DNA of 64,000 bases from CAWGOF01 sp963824225. Lineage in GTDB: Bacteria > Acidobacteriota > Polarisedimenticolia > Polarisedimenticolales > Polarisedimenticolaceae. The notes beneath the pieces are model-generated. The model saw only the letters and a list, made by a program, of their open reading frames with translations, had not been told where the DNA came from and did not search any database. The position numbers were made by a program, and so were the translations under genes. This document shows positions 24,974 to 34,773 of the stretch, one piece after another. Each line of letters begins with the position of its first letter. The first letter of the stretch is position 1. Location of the stretch: positions 2,976,001-3,040,000 of the forward strand of contig CAWGOF010000003.1 of NCBI GenBank assembly GCA_963824225.1, read 5' to 3'.

Positions 24974-27900
24974 ATGGCCGAGCGGCAGGCCGCGAACGCG
25001 CAAGACCCGACGCTGACCTTTCCATCCGGCGGCGAGCCGTACCTCGTGCCGGCGTGGGACCCGCAGGTCGTGGTCGGCCGCACGTTCCAGGGGCGCTACC
25101 GGATCGACGAGCCGATCGGCGCGGGCGCGATGGGCGTCGTGTTCCGCGGGCGCGATCTCGAGCTCGAGCGCGACGTCGCGGTCAAGCTCCTCGCGCCAGC
25201 CCGCGCGCTCGATCCGGTCGGTCGCGATCGGCTGCTGCGCGAGGCACGAGCCGCCGCGGCCCTCAACCACCCGCACATCGTCACGATCTTCGACATCGGC
25301 GAGGAGGAAGGCGCGCCGTTCCTGGTGATGGAGATCGTGCGCGGGACGAGCCTGCGGGCGCTGGGCACACCGGCGACACCGCTCGTGCTCGAGATCGGGC
25401 GCCAGATCTGCGCCGCGCTCGAGCACGCGCACGGCCACGGCATCGTCCACCGCGACCTCAAGCCGGACAACCTGCTCGTCGTGCGCGACGGCGCCGCGCT
25501 CGTGCTCAAGGTCACCGACCTCGGCGTCGCGCGCTGTCGCTCCGGGACGCGGCTGACCGCCGACGGGCGGCTCGTCGGCACGGCGGCGTACATGTCGCCC
25601 GAGCAGGCGCTGGGCCGCGAGGTCGACGCGCGCAGCGACCTGTACTCGCTGGGCATCGTGCTGTACGAGCTCGTCACCGGGCGCCTGCCGTTCGCCGGGG
25701 ACAACGTGCTCGAGGTCGTGTCGCAGCACGTGCACGCGCCGGTCGTCCCGCCGCGCGCGTACTGCCCCGACGTGGCCCAGGCGCTCGAGAGCGTGATCCT
25801 GCGGCTCCTGGCCAAGGACCCAGCGTCGCGGTTCGACAGCGCGCGCGAGGTCGCCGAGCGCCTGGCGGCGATCGCGGCCGATCCGTCGGCCACGGCGGCC
25901 ACCGCTCCGTCGGTCGCGGTCCTCGACGACCTCGTCCGCGGCCGGCTCGTCGGCCGCACCGACGAGCTGCGCGAGCTGCGCGACCTGTGGTATCGGGCGC
26001 TCGAGGGCCGGGCGCACCTGGTCGTCATCTCGGGCGAGCCCGGCGCGGGGAAGACGCGCCTCGCGCGCGAGATGCTCGTGCGTGCCGAGGTCGAGCGGGC
26101 GGTCGTGCTCTCCGGCGGGTGCTACGAGTACGAGGCCGCGACGCCGTACCTCCCATTCGTCGAGGCGATCCGCGGGTGGGTCAAGGGCGCGTCCGACGAC
26201 GCGCTTCAGACGACGGTCGCGCCGTACGCCGCGGAGCTGGTCAAGCTCGCGCCCGAGATCGCCGAGCGGCTCGCCGCAGTCCCTGCATCGCCGCGCCTGT
26301 CGCCGCACGAGGAGCGCTCGCGTCTGTTCGATCACGTCGCCCGGCTGTGCGCCGCGCTCGCGGCGCGGAACGGTCTGCTCGTGTTCCTCGACGACCTGCA
26401 GTGGGCCGACCAGGGCACGATCGCCCTGTTGCGCTACGTGCTGCGACAGCTGCGCGACGAGCGCGTGCTCGTGCTCGCGGCGTACCGCGAGATGGAGCTC
26501 GGGCGCGACCATCCGCTCGGCGCGGCGCTCGTCGACTGGAATCGCGAGCGCCTGGCGACACGGATCCAGGTCGGCCGCCTGCCGCTCGACGGCACGAGCG
26601 CGATGCTCGGTGCGCTCCTGTCCCAGGACCAGGTGACGACCGAGTTTGCCGCGGCCGTGCACCGCGAGACCGAAGGCAACCCGTTCTTCATCGAAGAGCT
26701 GGTCAAGGCGCTGATCGAGCAGGGGCAGATCTACCGCGCCGATCGGGGCTGGCGTCGCGTCGAGGTCGCGGCGCTGGCGATCCCGCAGAGCGTGCGCGAG
26801 GCGATCGGCCGCCGGCTCGACCGGCTCGGACCCCGCAGCGTCGAGGTCCTGCACGTCGCCGCGGCGCTGGGCAAGACGTTCGACTTCGACGAGCTCGCGG
26901 CAGCGGTCGAGTCGGGCGAGGACGCGGTGCTCGACGCGCTCGACGAGGCCCGCGCGGCGCAGCTCCTCGCGAGCCGCGGGCCGCACGAGTTCGCGTTCAC
27001 GCACGACAAGATTCGCGAGGTGCTGTACGAGGAGCTGAACCCGGTGCGGCGGCGGCGGCTGCACCGGCGCATCGCCGAGGGGCTGATCCGTCTGCGCGGC
27101 GAGATCGGGCAGTGCCGGGCCGAGCGCCTGGCGCACCACTATCTCGAGAGCGGCGACCTCGAGCACGGCATGCGCTGGGCGATCCTCGCGGCCGAGCACG
27201 CCGAGCGCGTATTCGCCCATCCCGAGGCGCTCGCGTACTACCAGCGGGCGCTCGAGTGCGCGGAGGAGCTCAAGCGCCCGGACGAGCAGGCGCGGATCGA
27301 GGAGGCGATTGGCGAGGTGCACGACGCGAGCGGCGACTGGCGCGCCGCGGGCGAGCACTTCGAGCGCGCGATCGCGCTGACCGAGGACCCGCTGCAGGTC
27401 CTGCGGCTCAAGTGCCGGGCCGGCGTGTGCTACGTCCGCATCGGGCATCCGCGGGGCCACGAGTTCGTGCGCGAGGCGATCGACGGCCTCGACCCGGAGA
27501 AGAGCCCGCACGAGCTGGCGACGGCGTACATGGTCCTCGGCCGGTACCACCACCTGCGCGGCGAGCACCGGCGTGCGCTCGAGTACCTCGAGCACGCGCG
27601 CGTTCGCGCCGAGACGACGGGCGACCCGCGCGTGCTGGGGGACGTCTACTCGTTCCTCGCCGGGGCGTACCAGCATCTGACCGACTACCCGGCGGGCAAC
27701 GTGTGGGCCCAGAAGACGGTCGAGCTCGGCGAGCGCGTGGGCGACGAGTCCATCTCGGGCCAGGGCCACGAGTTCCTGGCCGAGCACGCGAACTGCCAGG
27801 GCCGGTGGAACGAGGCGCTCGAGCACGCCGCGCTCGACCAGCGCGCGGGAGAGAAGATCCACTCGCGCGATCGCATCGTGTGGAGTCGGTTCTGCCAGGG

Positions 27901-28525
27901 CTGGTCGCTGCGCGGTCTGGGCCGCCTGGACGAAGCGGAGGTCACGTTCCGCGAGACGATCGCGCTGGCCGAGCAGATGGACGAGATCCGCGTCGAGATC
28001 CTGGCCCGCACCGAGCTGTCGAACGTCCTGGTCGATCGGGGCGAGCTCGAGGCCGCGCGAGCGATGGCCGCGCACGTGCTCGCGCAGGCGGATGCGCTGG
28101 GACTCCTGTGGGGCCGGCTCGAGGCGCGGCGCGCGCACGTCGTCCTCGCCGCGGCGGAGGAGGACTGGGACGCGGTGCTCGCGTGGATCGACGAGTGCCG
28201 AGACCTCTACGCCGGCACCGACGCTCGCGGCAATGCACTCTTCGCCGGTGCGCTCCACGCGCGCGCGCTCCTGCGCACGGGCCAGCTCGACGCGGCGATG
28301 CTGCGCATCGAGTCGCTCCTGGCCCAGGCGTTCGAATCGGACTCGCCGCACCACGACGGCGTCGGTCGCCGCGTCCGGGCCGAGATCCGTCTGGCCCGCG
28401 GCGACGTGGAAGGTGCGCGGCGCGACCTCGACGCCGCGATCGCCGGCCTCGAGGCGCTCGAGAGCCGCACCGAGCTCGACCGGGCCCTGGAGCTCAGGTC
28501 GAAGGGGTCAGGTCTCGATTCTTAG
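24974..28525 (+). CDS. Ser/Thr protein kinase fused to AAA-type ATPase and TPR region
   Basis: The 1183-residue cytoplasmic protein has three parts. Residues 42-300 form a Hanks kinase: Gly-rich loop 'IGAGAMGVVFRG', K71, 'HRDLKPDN' at 159-166, 'TDLG' for DFG, and 'GTAAYMSPEQ'. Residues 325-620 form an AAA_16/STAND-like ATPase with Walker A 'GEPGAGKT' (354-361) and Walker B 'LVFLDDLQWAD'. From about 690 on lie tetratricopeptide-like helices. This layout is typical of myxobacterial and similar signalling proteins. The last six residues (GSGLDS) and the stop codon come from a dispersed GGGGTCAGGTCTCG palindrome, so the native end has been replaced. Confidence 0.92.
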   Translation: MAERQAANAQDPTLTFPSGGEPYLVPAWDPQVVVGRTFQGRYRIDEPIGAGAMGVVFRGRDLELERDVAVKLLAPARALDPVGRDRLLREARAAAALNHPHIVTIFDIGEEEGAPFLVMEIVRGTSLRALGTPATPLVLEIGRQICAALEHAHGHGIVHRDLKPDNLLVVRDGAALVLKVTDLGVARCRSGTRLTADGRLVGTAAYMSPEQALGREVDARSDLYSLGIVLYELVTGRLPFAGDNVLEVVSQHVHAPVVPPRAYCPDVAQALESVILRLLAKDPASRFDSAREVAERLAAIAADPSATAATAPSVAVLDDLVRGRLVGRTDELRELRDLWYRALEGRAHLVVISGEPGAGKTRLAREMLVRAEVERAVVLSGGCYEYEAATPYLPFVEAIRGWVKGASDDALQTTVAPYAAELVKLAPEIAERLAAVPASPRLSPHEERSRLFDHVARLCAALAARNGLLVFLDDLQWADQGTIALLRYVLRQLRDERVLVLAAYREMELGRDHPLGAALVDWNRERLATRIQVGRLPLDGTSAMLGALLSQDQVTTEFAAAVHRETEGNPFFIEELVKALIEQGQIYRADRGWRRVEVAALAIPQSVREAIGRRLDRLGPRSVEVLHVAAALGKTFDFDELAAAVESGEDAVLDALDEARAAQLLASRGPHEFAFTHDKIREVLYEELNPVRRRRLHRRIAEGLIRLRGEIGQCRAERLAHHYLESGDLEHGMRWAILAAEHAERVFAHPEALAYYQRALECAEELKRPDEQARIEEAIGEVHDASGDWRAAGEHFERAIALTEDPLQVLRLKCRAGVCYVRIGHPRGHEFVREAIDGLDPEKSPHELATAYMVLGRYHHLRGEHRRALEYLEHARVRAETTGDPRVLGDVYSFLAGAYQHLTDYPAGNVWAQKTVELGERVGDESISGQGHEFLAEHANCQGRWNEALEHAALDQRAGEKIHSRDRIVWSRFCQGWSLRGLGRLDEAEVTFRETIALAEQMDEIRVEILARTELSNVLVDRGELEAARAMAAHVLAQADALGLLWGRLEARRAHVVLAAAEEDWDAVLAWIDECRDLYAGTDARGNALFAGALHARALLRTGQLDAAMLRIESLLAQAFESDSPHHDGVGRRVRAEIRLARGDVEGARRDLDAAIAGLEALESRTELDRALELRSKGSGLDS

Positions 28526-28577
28526 TGTCAACGGGATGCCGTTCGTCCCACCGCACGAAGAATCGAGACCTGACCCC
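28504..28577. repeat. Dispersed palindrome, GGGGTCAGGTCTCG family, complete two-arm copy
   Basis: Two perfectly complementary 20-base arms (28504-28523 and 28558-28577) flank a 34-base loop between convergent genes. The left arm encodes the last residues and stop of the kinase gene, and the right arm encodes GQVSIL near the end of the HTTM gene. Related arms occur at 30187, 40820, 42429, 45329, 53007, 54585 and 59404. Confidence 0.9.
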
Positions 28578-29505
28578 GATCGAGAATCGCACGGACCCAC
28601 GCGGGCGGCAGGAACGTCGCGAGCCCGGCGATCATCATGTAGTTCCACCAGTCGACGTTCGTCAGCAGCTCGAGGCCCACGTGCATCGCGATCAGGGCCA
28701 GCGCGATCCAGCGCGCGAGCGGCTTGATCCACAGGAGCACGGTGGCGGCCGGCTCGAGCGCGAACGTGACGTACGACAGCAGGCGCAGGATGCCCCGATA
28801 CGGGTGCCAGTCGATCGCGAGCCGCGCGTACGACATGTTGGTCAGTGCGTCGAACAGCATCTTGCCCTCGAGCCACCCCGGGTCGTCGATGCGGCTCCAC
28901 CCCGCGACTGCGTACATCGTGCACACGTTGATCTGCATGAGCCGCAGCGGCCACGCCGGGGCCAAGCATGCGGGTTCCACGCGGGCACCCCGGCCGCCGC
29001 GCCGGCGAGCGAGCGCCGCGTCGATCGAGTACCAGCGGCCCGAAGGGGCGAGGATCGTGTACACCATCAGCGACACGATGACCTCGGTCCAGCCCCAGCC
29101 GACCTCCGGGTTCAACGCTCCGAAGGTCATGTGCAGGATCAGGGCCGTCGTGCCCGCGAGGCGCGTGCGGAACCCGAGGCTGAAGCACACCGCGCCGAGC
29201 AACAGCGCCGCGTATAAGACCCACGTCAGGCCCTGCAGCTCGTGTCGCACCATGAACACGACGAGCGGATCGAGCGGCGGGTGCCAGTACGACCGCGCGT
29301 AGTCCCGGAACAGCGGAAGCCAGGCGATCGAGCCCGGCCCGTACAGCAGGCCGAACTGCGGGATCCGCACGAGGTAGAACCCGGCCAGGCAGCCGCCGAG
29401 GACCATCCGGCACACCACCATGGCGTACATCGGATACGGGTCGACGAGCCACGCGCGAACCCGGCTGGCGCTGGCGAGGCTCAGCGGGCGCTCTCCGCGT
29501 GCCAC
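28528..29505 (-). CDS. HTTM domain membrane protein (vitamin K-dependent carboxylase-like)
   Basis: The 325-residue polytopic protein has the HTTM pattern: an N-terminal 'DPYPMYAMVVCRMVLGG', 'LVVFMVRHELQGLTWVLY', 'LGFRTRLAGTTALIL', 'NVCTMYAVAGWSRID', 'LAIDWHPY' and 'MHVGLELLTNVDWWNYMMIAGLATFLPP'. HTTM proteins share the membrane part of gamma-glutamyl carboxylase, but most lack the enzyme's active domain. Their bacterial function is unclear. The GTG start at 29505 overlaps its upstream partner by 25 bases. An internal ATG near 29433 is an alternative. The C-terminus runs through a dispersed palindrome. Confidence 0.82.
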   Translation of the reverse strand: MARGERPLSLASASRVRAWLVDPYPMYAMVVCRMVLGGCLAGFYLVRIPQFGLLYGPGSIAWLPLFRDYARSYWHPPLDPLVVFMVRHELQGLTWVLYAALLLGAVCFSLGFRTRLAGTTALILHMTFGALNPEVGWGWTEVIVSLMVYTILAPSGRWYSIDAALARRRGGRGARVEPACLAPAWPLRLMQINVCTMYAVAGWSRIDDPGWLEGKMLFDALTNMSYARLAIDWHPYRGILRLLSYVTFALEPAATVLLWIKPLARWIALALIAMHVGLELLTNVDWWNYMMIAGLATFLPPAWVRAILDRGQVSILRAVGRTASR

Positions 29506-30161
29506 AGCGCGGCGATCTGCCGCTCGGTCGGATACCACAGCACGCGGCCGGGCTCGCGACCTCCGACCGAGAAGCGGAACAGCACGATCGGCTCGACGGC
29601 GCGCTCGCCCGTGTCGTAGCGCACCATGTGGAGCGTGTACAGCCCTGTGAACCGGTCGACCGGGCGGCCGGCCAGGCGCTCGCGGCGATCGAAGTGGTAG
29701 GCGATCGCCGGCAGGATCGCCTGGGGCAGCGTCACCTCGCCGGGGCCGGGCTGGCGACCGGTGGCCCGGCGGTCCGCCTCGTCGTCGTGGGCCCAGGTCA
29801 TCATGCGCGTCAGCATCGTCTCCTCGGGGCCGACGCGGATCCGGGGGCCGGGATCGGGGCACTCCCCGTCGGGAAAGATCCGCTTCGGCTGCGCGCCCGC
29901 GCTCTCGGCGATGACCTCGAAGCAACGCTGGCGCAGGAACATCTGACGGTCCTCGAGCTTTTCCTGCGGGCTGAACACGGCGATGCCGGGGAAGATCCCG
30001 AACCGCCTCAGCGTCAGCTCGGCCCACCGCGACGGTCGGTCGAAGACCGACGGCCGGATCTCCTCGCGCCACGCCGCGAGCACGAGCAACCCGATGAACC
30101 CCGCGAGGAGCGGCAACCGAACCCAATCCACCGATCGAATCGACGCGCGTCGGCTCGGCAC
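29481..30161 (-). CDS. Membrane-anchored extracytoplasmic protein paired with HTTM protein
   Basis: The 226-residue protein has one N-terminal membrane segment (WVRLPLLAGFIGLLVLAAW) and a soluble domain with the pattern 'FGIFPGIAVFSPQ', 'RQRCFEVIAESAG' and 'YTLHMVRYDTGERA', ending in 'VLWYPTERQIAALW'. I do not know a function. Small proteins of this type commonly precede HTTM genes, and the overlap here supports co-translation. The GTG start lies ten bases after TAGTAT and lacks a Shine-Dalgarno sequence. Confidence 0.7.
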   Translation of the reverse strand: MPSRRASIRSVDWVRLPLLAGFIGLLVLAAWREEIRPSVFDRPSRWAELTLRRFGIFPGIAVFSPQEKLEDRQMFLRQRCFEVIAESAGAQPKRIFPDGECPDPGPRIRVGPEETMLTRMMTWAHDDEADRRATGRQPGPGEVTLPQAILPAIAYHFDRRERLAGRPVDRFTGLYTLHMVRYDTGERAVEPIVLFRFSVGGREPGRVLWYPTERQIAALWHAESAR

Positions 30162-30171
30162 GATGGTGCGA

Positions 30172-30177
30172 ATACTA
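30172..30177 (-). promoter_or_regulatory. -10-like hexamer TAGTAT for the HTTM-partner gene
   Basis: TAGTAT ends ten bases before the GTG at 30161, adjacent to a dispersed palindrome. Confidence 0.4.
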
Positions 30178-30186
30178 TCCCATCGT

Positions 30187-30251
30187 GGGGTCAGGTCTCC
30201 GGGTCAGGTCTCGGGGTCAGGCACTTTGACCTGACCCCGAGACCTGACCCC
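30187..30251. repeat. Dispersed palindrome, GGGGTCAGGTCTCG family, at 3' end of CusA-like gene
   Basis: A direct partial copy (30187-30200) is followed by 20-base complementary arms at 30201-30220 and 30231-30250 around a 10-base loop. The CusA-like reading frame runs into it and takes its stop codon from the element at 30217-30219. Confidence 0.88.
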
Positions 30252-33200
30252 CGCGCCACACGGCGTAGATCGCCGGGTAGACGAGCAGCTCGAGCAGGAA
30301 CGACGTGACGAGGCCGCCGACCATCGGCGCGGCGATGCGCTTCATCACGTCGGCGCCCGTGCCGGTCGGACCACATGATCGGCAGCAGGCCCATGAACGC
30401 CGCGGTCACCGTCATCAGCTTCGGCCGCACGCGCTTGACCGCGCCGTGGACGATCGCCTCCTCGAGCGTCCGATGCCGTGCGCATCCGTCCCGGTACGCA
30501 CTCGCTCGTCGTAGGCGAGGTCGAGGAAGAGGAGCATGAACACGCCGGTCTCGGCGTCGAGGCCCATGAGCGCGATCATCCCGACCCAGGCGGCGATCGA
30601 GACGTTGTAGTCGAGCGAGCCACAGGAGCCAGACCGCGCCGATCGCCGAGAACGGCACGGCCAGGAGCACGATGCCGGTCTTCACCGCCGAGCGGGTGTT
30701 CAGGTAGAGCAGCAGGAAGATCAGCACGAGCGTGAGCGGGACGACGAGCTTCGAGCCGCTCGCGCACGCGCAGCATGTTCTCGTACTGGCCGCTCCACTG
30801 GAGCGAGTAGCCCGGCGGGCAGCGTCGACCCGCTCGTCGACCGCGCGCTTGGCCTCGTCGACGTAGCCGCCGATGTCGCGCCCGGCGATGTCGACGTAGA
30901 CGTAGCCGGCGAGCAGGCCGTTCTCGTTGCGGATCATCGCCGGCCCCTCGCTGCGCCGCATGTCGCGCGAGCTGGCGCCAGCGGGACCTGCGCGCCGGTC
31001 GGCGTCGCCGACGAGCACGCGGCGCGAGCTCGTCGGGATCGTCGCGCAGCTCGCGCGGCGTAGCGCACGTTGACCGGTAGCGCTCGCGGCCCTCGATCGT
31101 CGTGGTCGACGTTCTCGCCGCCGATCGCCGTGGCGACGACGCGCTGCGCGCTCGTCGACCGAGAGGCCGTAGCGCGCGAGCTCCGTCGCGCTCGAGCTCG
31201 AAGTCGAGGAAGTAGCCGCCGGCCGTGCGCTCGGCGAAGACGCTGCGCGTGCCCGCGCACGTCGCGCAGCACGGCCTCGATCTCGCGCGCCGATGCGCTC
31301 GATCTCCGCGCAGGTCGGCGCCGAGGACCTTGATGCCGACCGGCGTGCGGATGCCGGTGGAGAGCATGTCGATGCGGTTCTTGATCGGCATGGTCCAGGC
31401 GTTCGTCGACGCCGGGAAGCTGCAGCGCGCGCGTCCATCTCCGTCGATCGAGCTCCTCGCACGTGATGCGGTCGGGCCAGATCACGCGCGCAGCGGCGCC
31501 GTGCAGCCACGCGCGGCCAGTCGGACTAGACCGCGGCCGCGTCCGCCACTCCGCGCGCGGCTTCAGCACGCACCGTCGTCTCGACCATCGAGAGCGGCGC
31601 CGGATCGGTCGAGGTCTCGGCGCGGCCGGCCTTGCCGAACACGCGCTCGACCTCGGGGAACGTCGCGCGAGCAGCCGGTCCTGGATCTGCGAGCAAGCGC
31701 TCCGCCTCGGTCACCGAGATGCCGGGCAGCGTGGTCGGCATGTAGAGGATGGCGCCCTCGTTGAGCGGCGGCATGAACTCGTGGCCCAGGCGAGGTAGAC
31801 CGGCACCGTCGTGGCCACGAGCAGCAGCGGCCACGGCGATCGTGGCCTTGCGGTGCCGCAGCACGAAGCGGCACACCGGCTCGTAGACGCGCGAACAGCG
31901 CGCGGCTGATCGGGTGCCGCTCCTCCGGGTAGTAGCGTGCCGACCGCGACGCTGCGTTGACCAGACGCGCGAGCCAGCGCGGGCGGAAGCGGAACGGCGT
32001 CCATGCGCGTGAACAGCATGCGCAGCGCCGGATCGAGCGTGATCGCGAGCAGCGCGGCGATCGCCATCGTGAGGTTCTTCGTGCAGGCGAGCGGCTTGAA
32101 GAGGCGGCCTTCCTGGTCGACCAGCGTGAAGATCGGCAGGAACGCGACCGCGATCACGAGCAGCGAGAAGAAGACCGACGGCCCGACCTCCTGCAGCGCC
32201 GCCAGCCGCACCTGCGTGGAAGTCGCCCTGGCGGCCGCCGCGCTGCCAGCAGCTCGAGCTTCTTGTAGGCGTTCTCGACCTCGACGATCGCGCCGTCCAC
32301 CAGCACGCCGATCGAGATCGCGATGCCGGCGAGCGACATGATGTTCGACGTGATGCCCATCCAGTACATCGGGATGAACGCGAGCAGCACCGAGACCGGG
32401 ATGGTGACGATCGGCACGATCGCCGACGGGATGTGCCAGAGGAAGACCAGGATCACGAGGCTGACGATGACGATCTCGAGGACGAGCTCGTGCTTGAGCG
32501 TGTCGATCGACGCGCTGGATCAGGTCCGAGCGGTCGTAGGTGGTGACGATGCTCGACGCCCTGCGGGCAGCGAAGGCTCGGAGCTCCTCGAGCCGCGTCT
32601 TGACGCGCTCGATCACGGCGCAGCGCGTTCTCGCCGTGGCGCATGACGACGATGCCGCCGACGGCGTCGCCCAGCCCGTCGAGGTCGGCGACGCCGCGCC
32701 GGATCTCGGGCCCGAGCGCCACCGTGGCCACGTCGCGCACCAGCACCGGCGTGCCGCGGCGCGTCCGTCCTGACCACGATCTGCTCGAGGTCCGCGATCG
32801 ACCGCGACGTAGCCGCGGCCGCGCACCATGTACTCGGCGCCGCGCGAGCTCGAGCAGCCGGCCGCCGACCTCGTCGTTGCCGTCGCGGACCGCGTCGACG
32901 CACGTCGGTCGAGCGGCAGGCCGTAGGCGCAGCAGGCGGTTCGGATCGACCGTGACCTGGTACTGCTTCACGAAGCCGCCGACCGACGCGACCTCGGCCA
33001 CGCCCGGGCACGCGACTGCAGCCGGTAGCGCAGGTTCCAGTCCTGGAAGGAGCGGAGCGTCGGCCGAGGTCGTGCGCGCCCGGTGCGGTCGACGAGCGCG
33101 TACTGGAAGACCCAGCCGACGCCGGTGGCGTCGGGGCCGAGCTCGGTGCGCACGCCCTCGGGCAGCCGCGGCTGGATCTTGCTCAGGTACTCGAGCGACG

Positions 33201-33523
33201 CGGCTGCGCGCCCAGTAGAGGTCGGTGCCGTCCTCGAAGATCACGTAGACGTAGCGAGAAGCCGAAGTCGGAGAAGCCGCGGATCGCCTTGACCTTCGGC
33301 GCGCCGAGGAGCGCGGTCACGATCGGGTAGGTGACCTGGTCCTCGATGATGTCGGGGCTGCGGTCCCAGCGCGAGTAGACGATGACCTGCGTGTCCGAGA
33401 GGTCGGGGATCGCGTCGAGCGGGACGCGACGCAGCGTCTGGACGGCGAACGCCACCGCCGCCGCGGTCACGAGGAGCACGAGCACGCGGTTGCGCGCCGA
33501 CAGCCGATGATCCGCTCGATCAT
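30217..33523 (-). pseudogene. CusA/CzcA-type heavy-metal RND transporter, broken by many single-base indels
   Basis: Pieces of one HME-RND pump appear in order but in all three minus frames. Examples are 'VLVLLVTAAAVAFAVQTLRRV', 'LDAIPDLSDTQVIVYSRW', 'PGVAEVASVGGFVKQYQVTVD', 'GTPVLVRDVATVALGPEIRRG', 'SIGVLVDGAIVEVENAYKKLE' and 'VAFLPIFTLVDQEGRLFKPLA'. Frame changes I resolved include an extra C near 33257, an extra base near 33200, extra Gs near 33082, 33068 and 33062, two insertions near 33010, and one missing G near 33508. Insertions of G or C dominate. Codons between shifts remain intact. The start overlaps the stop of the CusB-like gene (ATGA). As written it cannot make a pump; sequence error is a serious alternative. 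Confidence 0.8.
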
Positions 33524-34773
33524 CGACCGGCCTCGAACCCGGCTTCGAGCTTCGACTCGGCATCGACGAAGAAGCTCGCCGCGGCGAGCACGCGCTCGCC
33601 CGGCTCGATACCGTGGACGATCTCGTGGAGCTCATCCGCGCTCACGCCGACCGTGACCTGGCGCGGCACGAACCGTCCCTGTCCTTCGTCGACGAATACG
33701 AGGTCGCGCGTCCCCGATCGCAGGACCGCGCCCTTGGGCACGGCCAGGCGCGAGCCCAGATCGGCCTCGAGCTCGACCTGGGTGAACATCCCGGGCCGCA
33801 GCGCGTGCCCCGGGTTGTCGAACTCGAGCCGCACCGGGACGGTACGCGTCTGGGGATCGACGAGCGGCGAGACGAGCGCGACCCGGCCTTCGTAGGTCTG
33901 GCCCGGGATATAGGCCACGCGCACTCGCGCTCGCTGCCCGTCCTTCACGTACGGCAGATCGGCCGGGTACACGTCGGCCACGACCCACACGCGGTCCAGG
34001 TTCGCGATGTCGAGCAGGCTCGTCGCCGACTGCACCATCTCGCCGTGGCTGACGTTGCGGCCGGTGATCGTTCCGGCGACGGGGGAGTACAGCGTGACCG
34101 TGCGCGGCGCGGCGCCCGTGCGCTCGAGCTCGGCGATCTGCTCGGCCGTCATGTCGTACAGCACGAGGCGCCGGCGCGCGGACTCGACGAGCCGGTCGGC
34201 GTCGGCGACGACCTGGGGCAGCGAAGCGTCCGTGAACCGCGCGCGATGCCGTCGGGCGACGAGGTACTCCTCCTGGCTCGCCAGGAGCTCGGGCGAGTAG
34301 ATCGTCAGCAGGCCGTCGCCGACGCGCACCGCGTCGCCCACGCCGCCGACGCTCAGGTGCTCGATCCAGCCCGGGATCTTCGTGTGCACGTGGTGCACGC
34401 GCCGCTCGTCGACGGCGACGATGCCGACGGTGCGCAGCGTGCGCGCAAGCCGCACCGGCTCGGCGACGACGGTGCGCGCGCCGATGAGCCGTCGCCCGCG
34501 CTCGCTCAGCGTGACCGGCGCCGAGCCGGGGATGCCTGCGTCGGTCGGGGCGGGCTCGGCCTGCGCGTCGCGTGCCGGGCGCGACACGAGTCGCATCTGG
34601 CAGATCGGGCAGCTCCCCGGCCGATCGGACACGATCTGCGGGTGCATCGGGCAGTGGTACACGGTCGCGCGCGCTTCGATCGCGCTCCCGTCCTTGCGCG
34701 ACACGGCCATGCCGACGGCGACGCCCAACCCGAGCGCGGCGAGCACGGCGAGGCCGATCCACGTGCGCTTCAT
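33520..34773 (-). CDS. cusB: CusB-like RND periplasmic adaptor with N-terminal heavy-metal-binding domain
   Basis: The 417-residue protein has a signal-anchor (residues 4-26), then a heavy-metal-binding (YHS-like) module 'YHCPMHPQIVSDRPGSCPICQM', the CusB-family signature. The adaptor core follows: 'PGWIEHLSVGGVGDAVRVGDGLLTIYSPELLASQEEYL', a helical hairpin, and the lipoyl-type 'VTLYSPVAGTITGRNVSHGEMV'. The strand-rich end is 'VPKGAVLRSGTRDLVFVDEGQGRFVPRQV'. It links the inner-membrane pump to the TolC-like channel for Cu/Ag or other metal export. It overlaps both neighbours by four bases. Confidence 0.92.
   Translation of the reverse strand: MKRTWIGLAVLAALGLGVAVGMAVSRKDGSAIEARATVYHCPMHPQIVSDRPGSCPICQMRLVSRPARDAQAEPAPTDAGIPGSAPVTLSERGRRLIGARTVVAEPVRLARTLRTVGIVAVDERRVHHVHTKIPGWIEHLSVGGVGDAVRVGDGLLTIYSPELLASQEEYLVARRHRARFTDASLPQVVADADRLVESARRRLVLYDMTAEQIAELERTGAAPRTVTLYSPVAGTITGRNVSHGEMVQSATSLLDIANLDRVWVVADVYPADLPYVKDGQRARVRVAYIPGQTYEGRVALVSPLVDPQTRTVPVRLEFDNPGHALRPGMFTQVELEADLGSRLAVPKGAVLRSGTRDLVFVDEGQGRFVPRQVTVGVSADELHEIVHGIEPGERVLAAASFFVDAESKLEAGFEAGR

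Noticed and set aside
22994..28354. A 1786-codon open frame on the minus strand opposite the S9 peptidase and kinase genes
   Set aside because: It is Arg/Leu/His-rich with no family features. It arises because high third-position GC keeps the antisense frame open, and the plus-strand proteins are clearly real.
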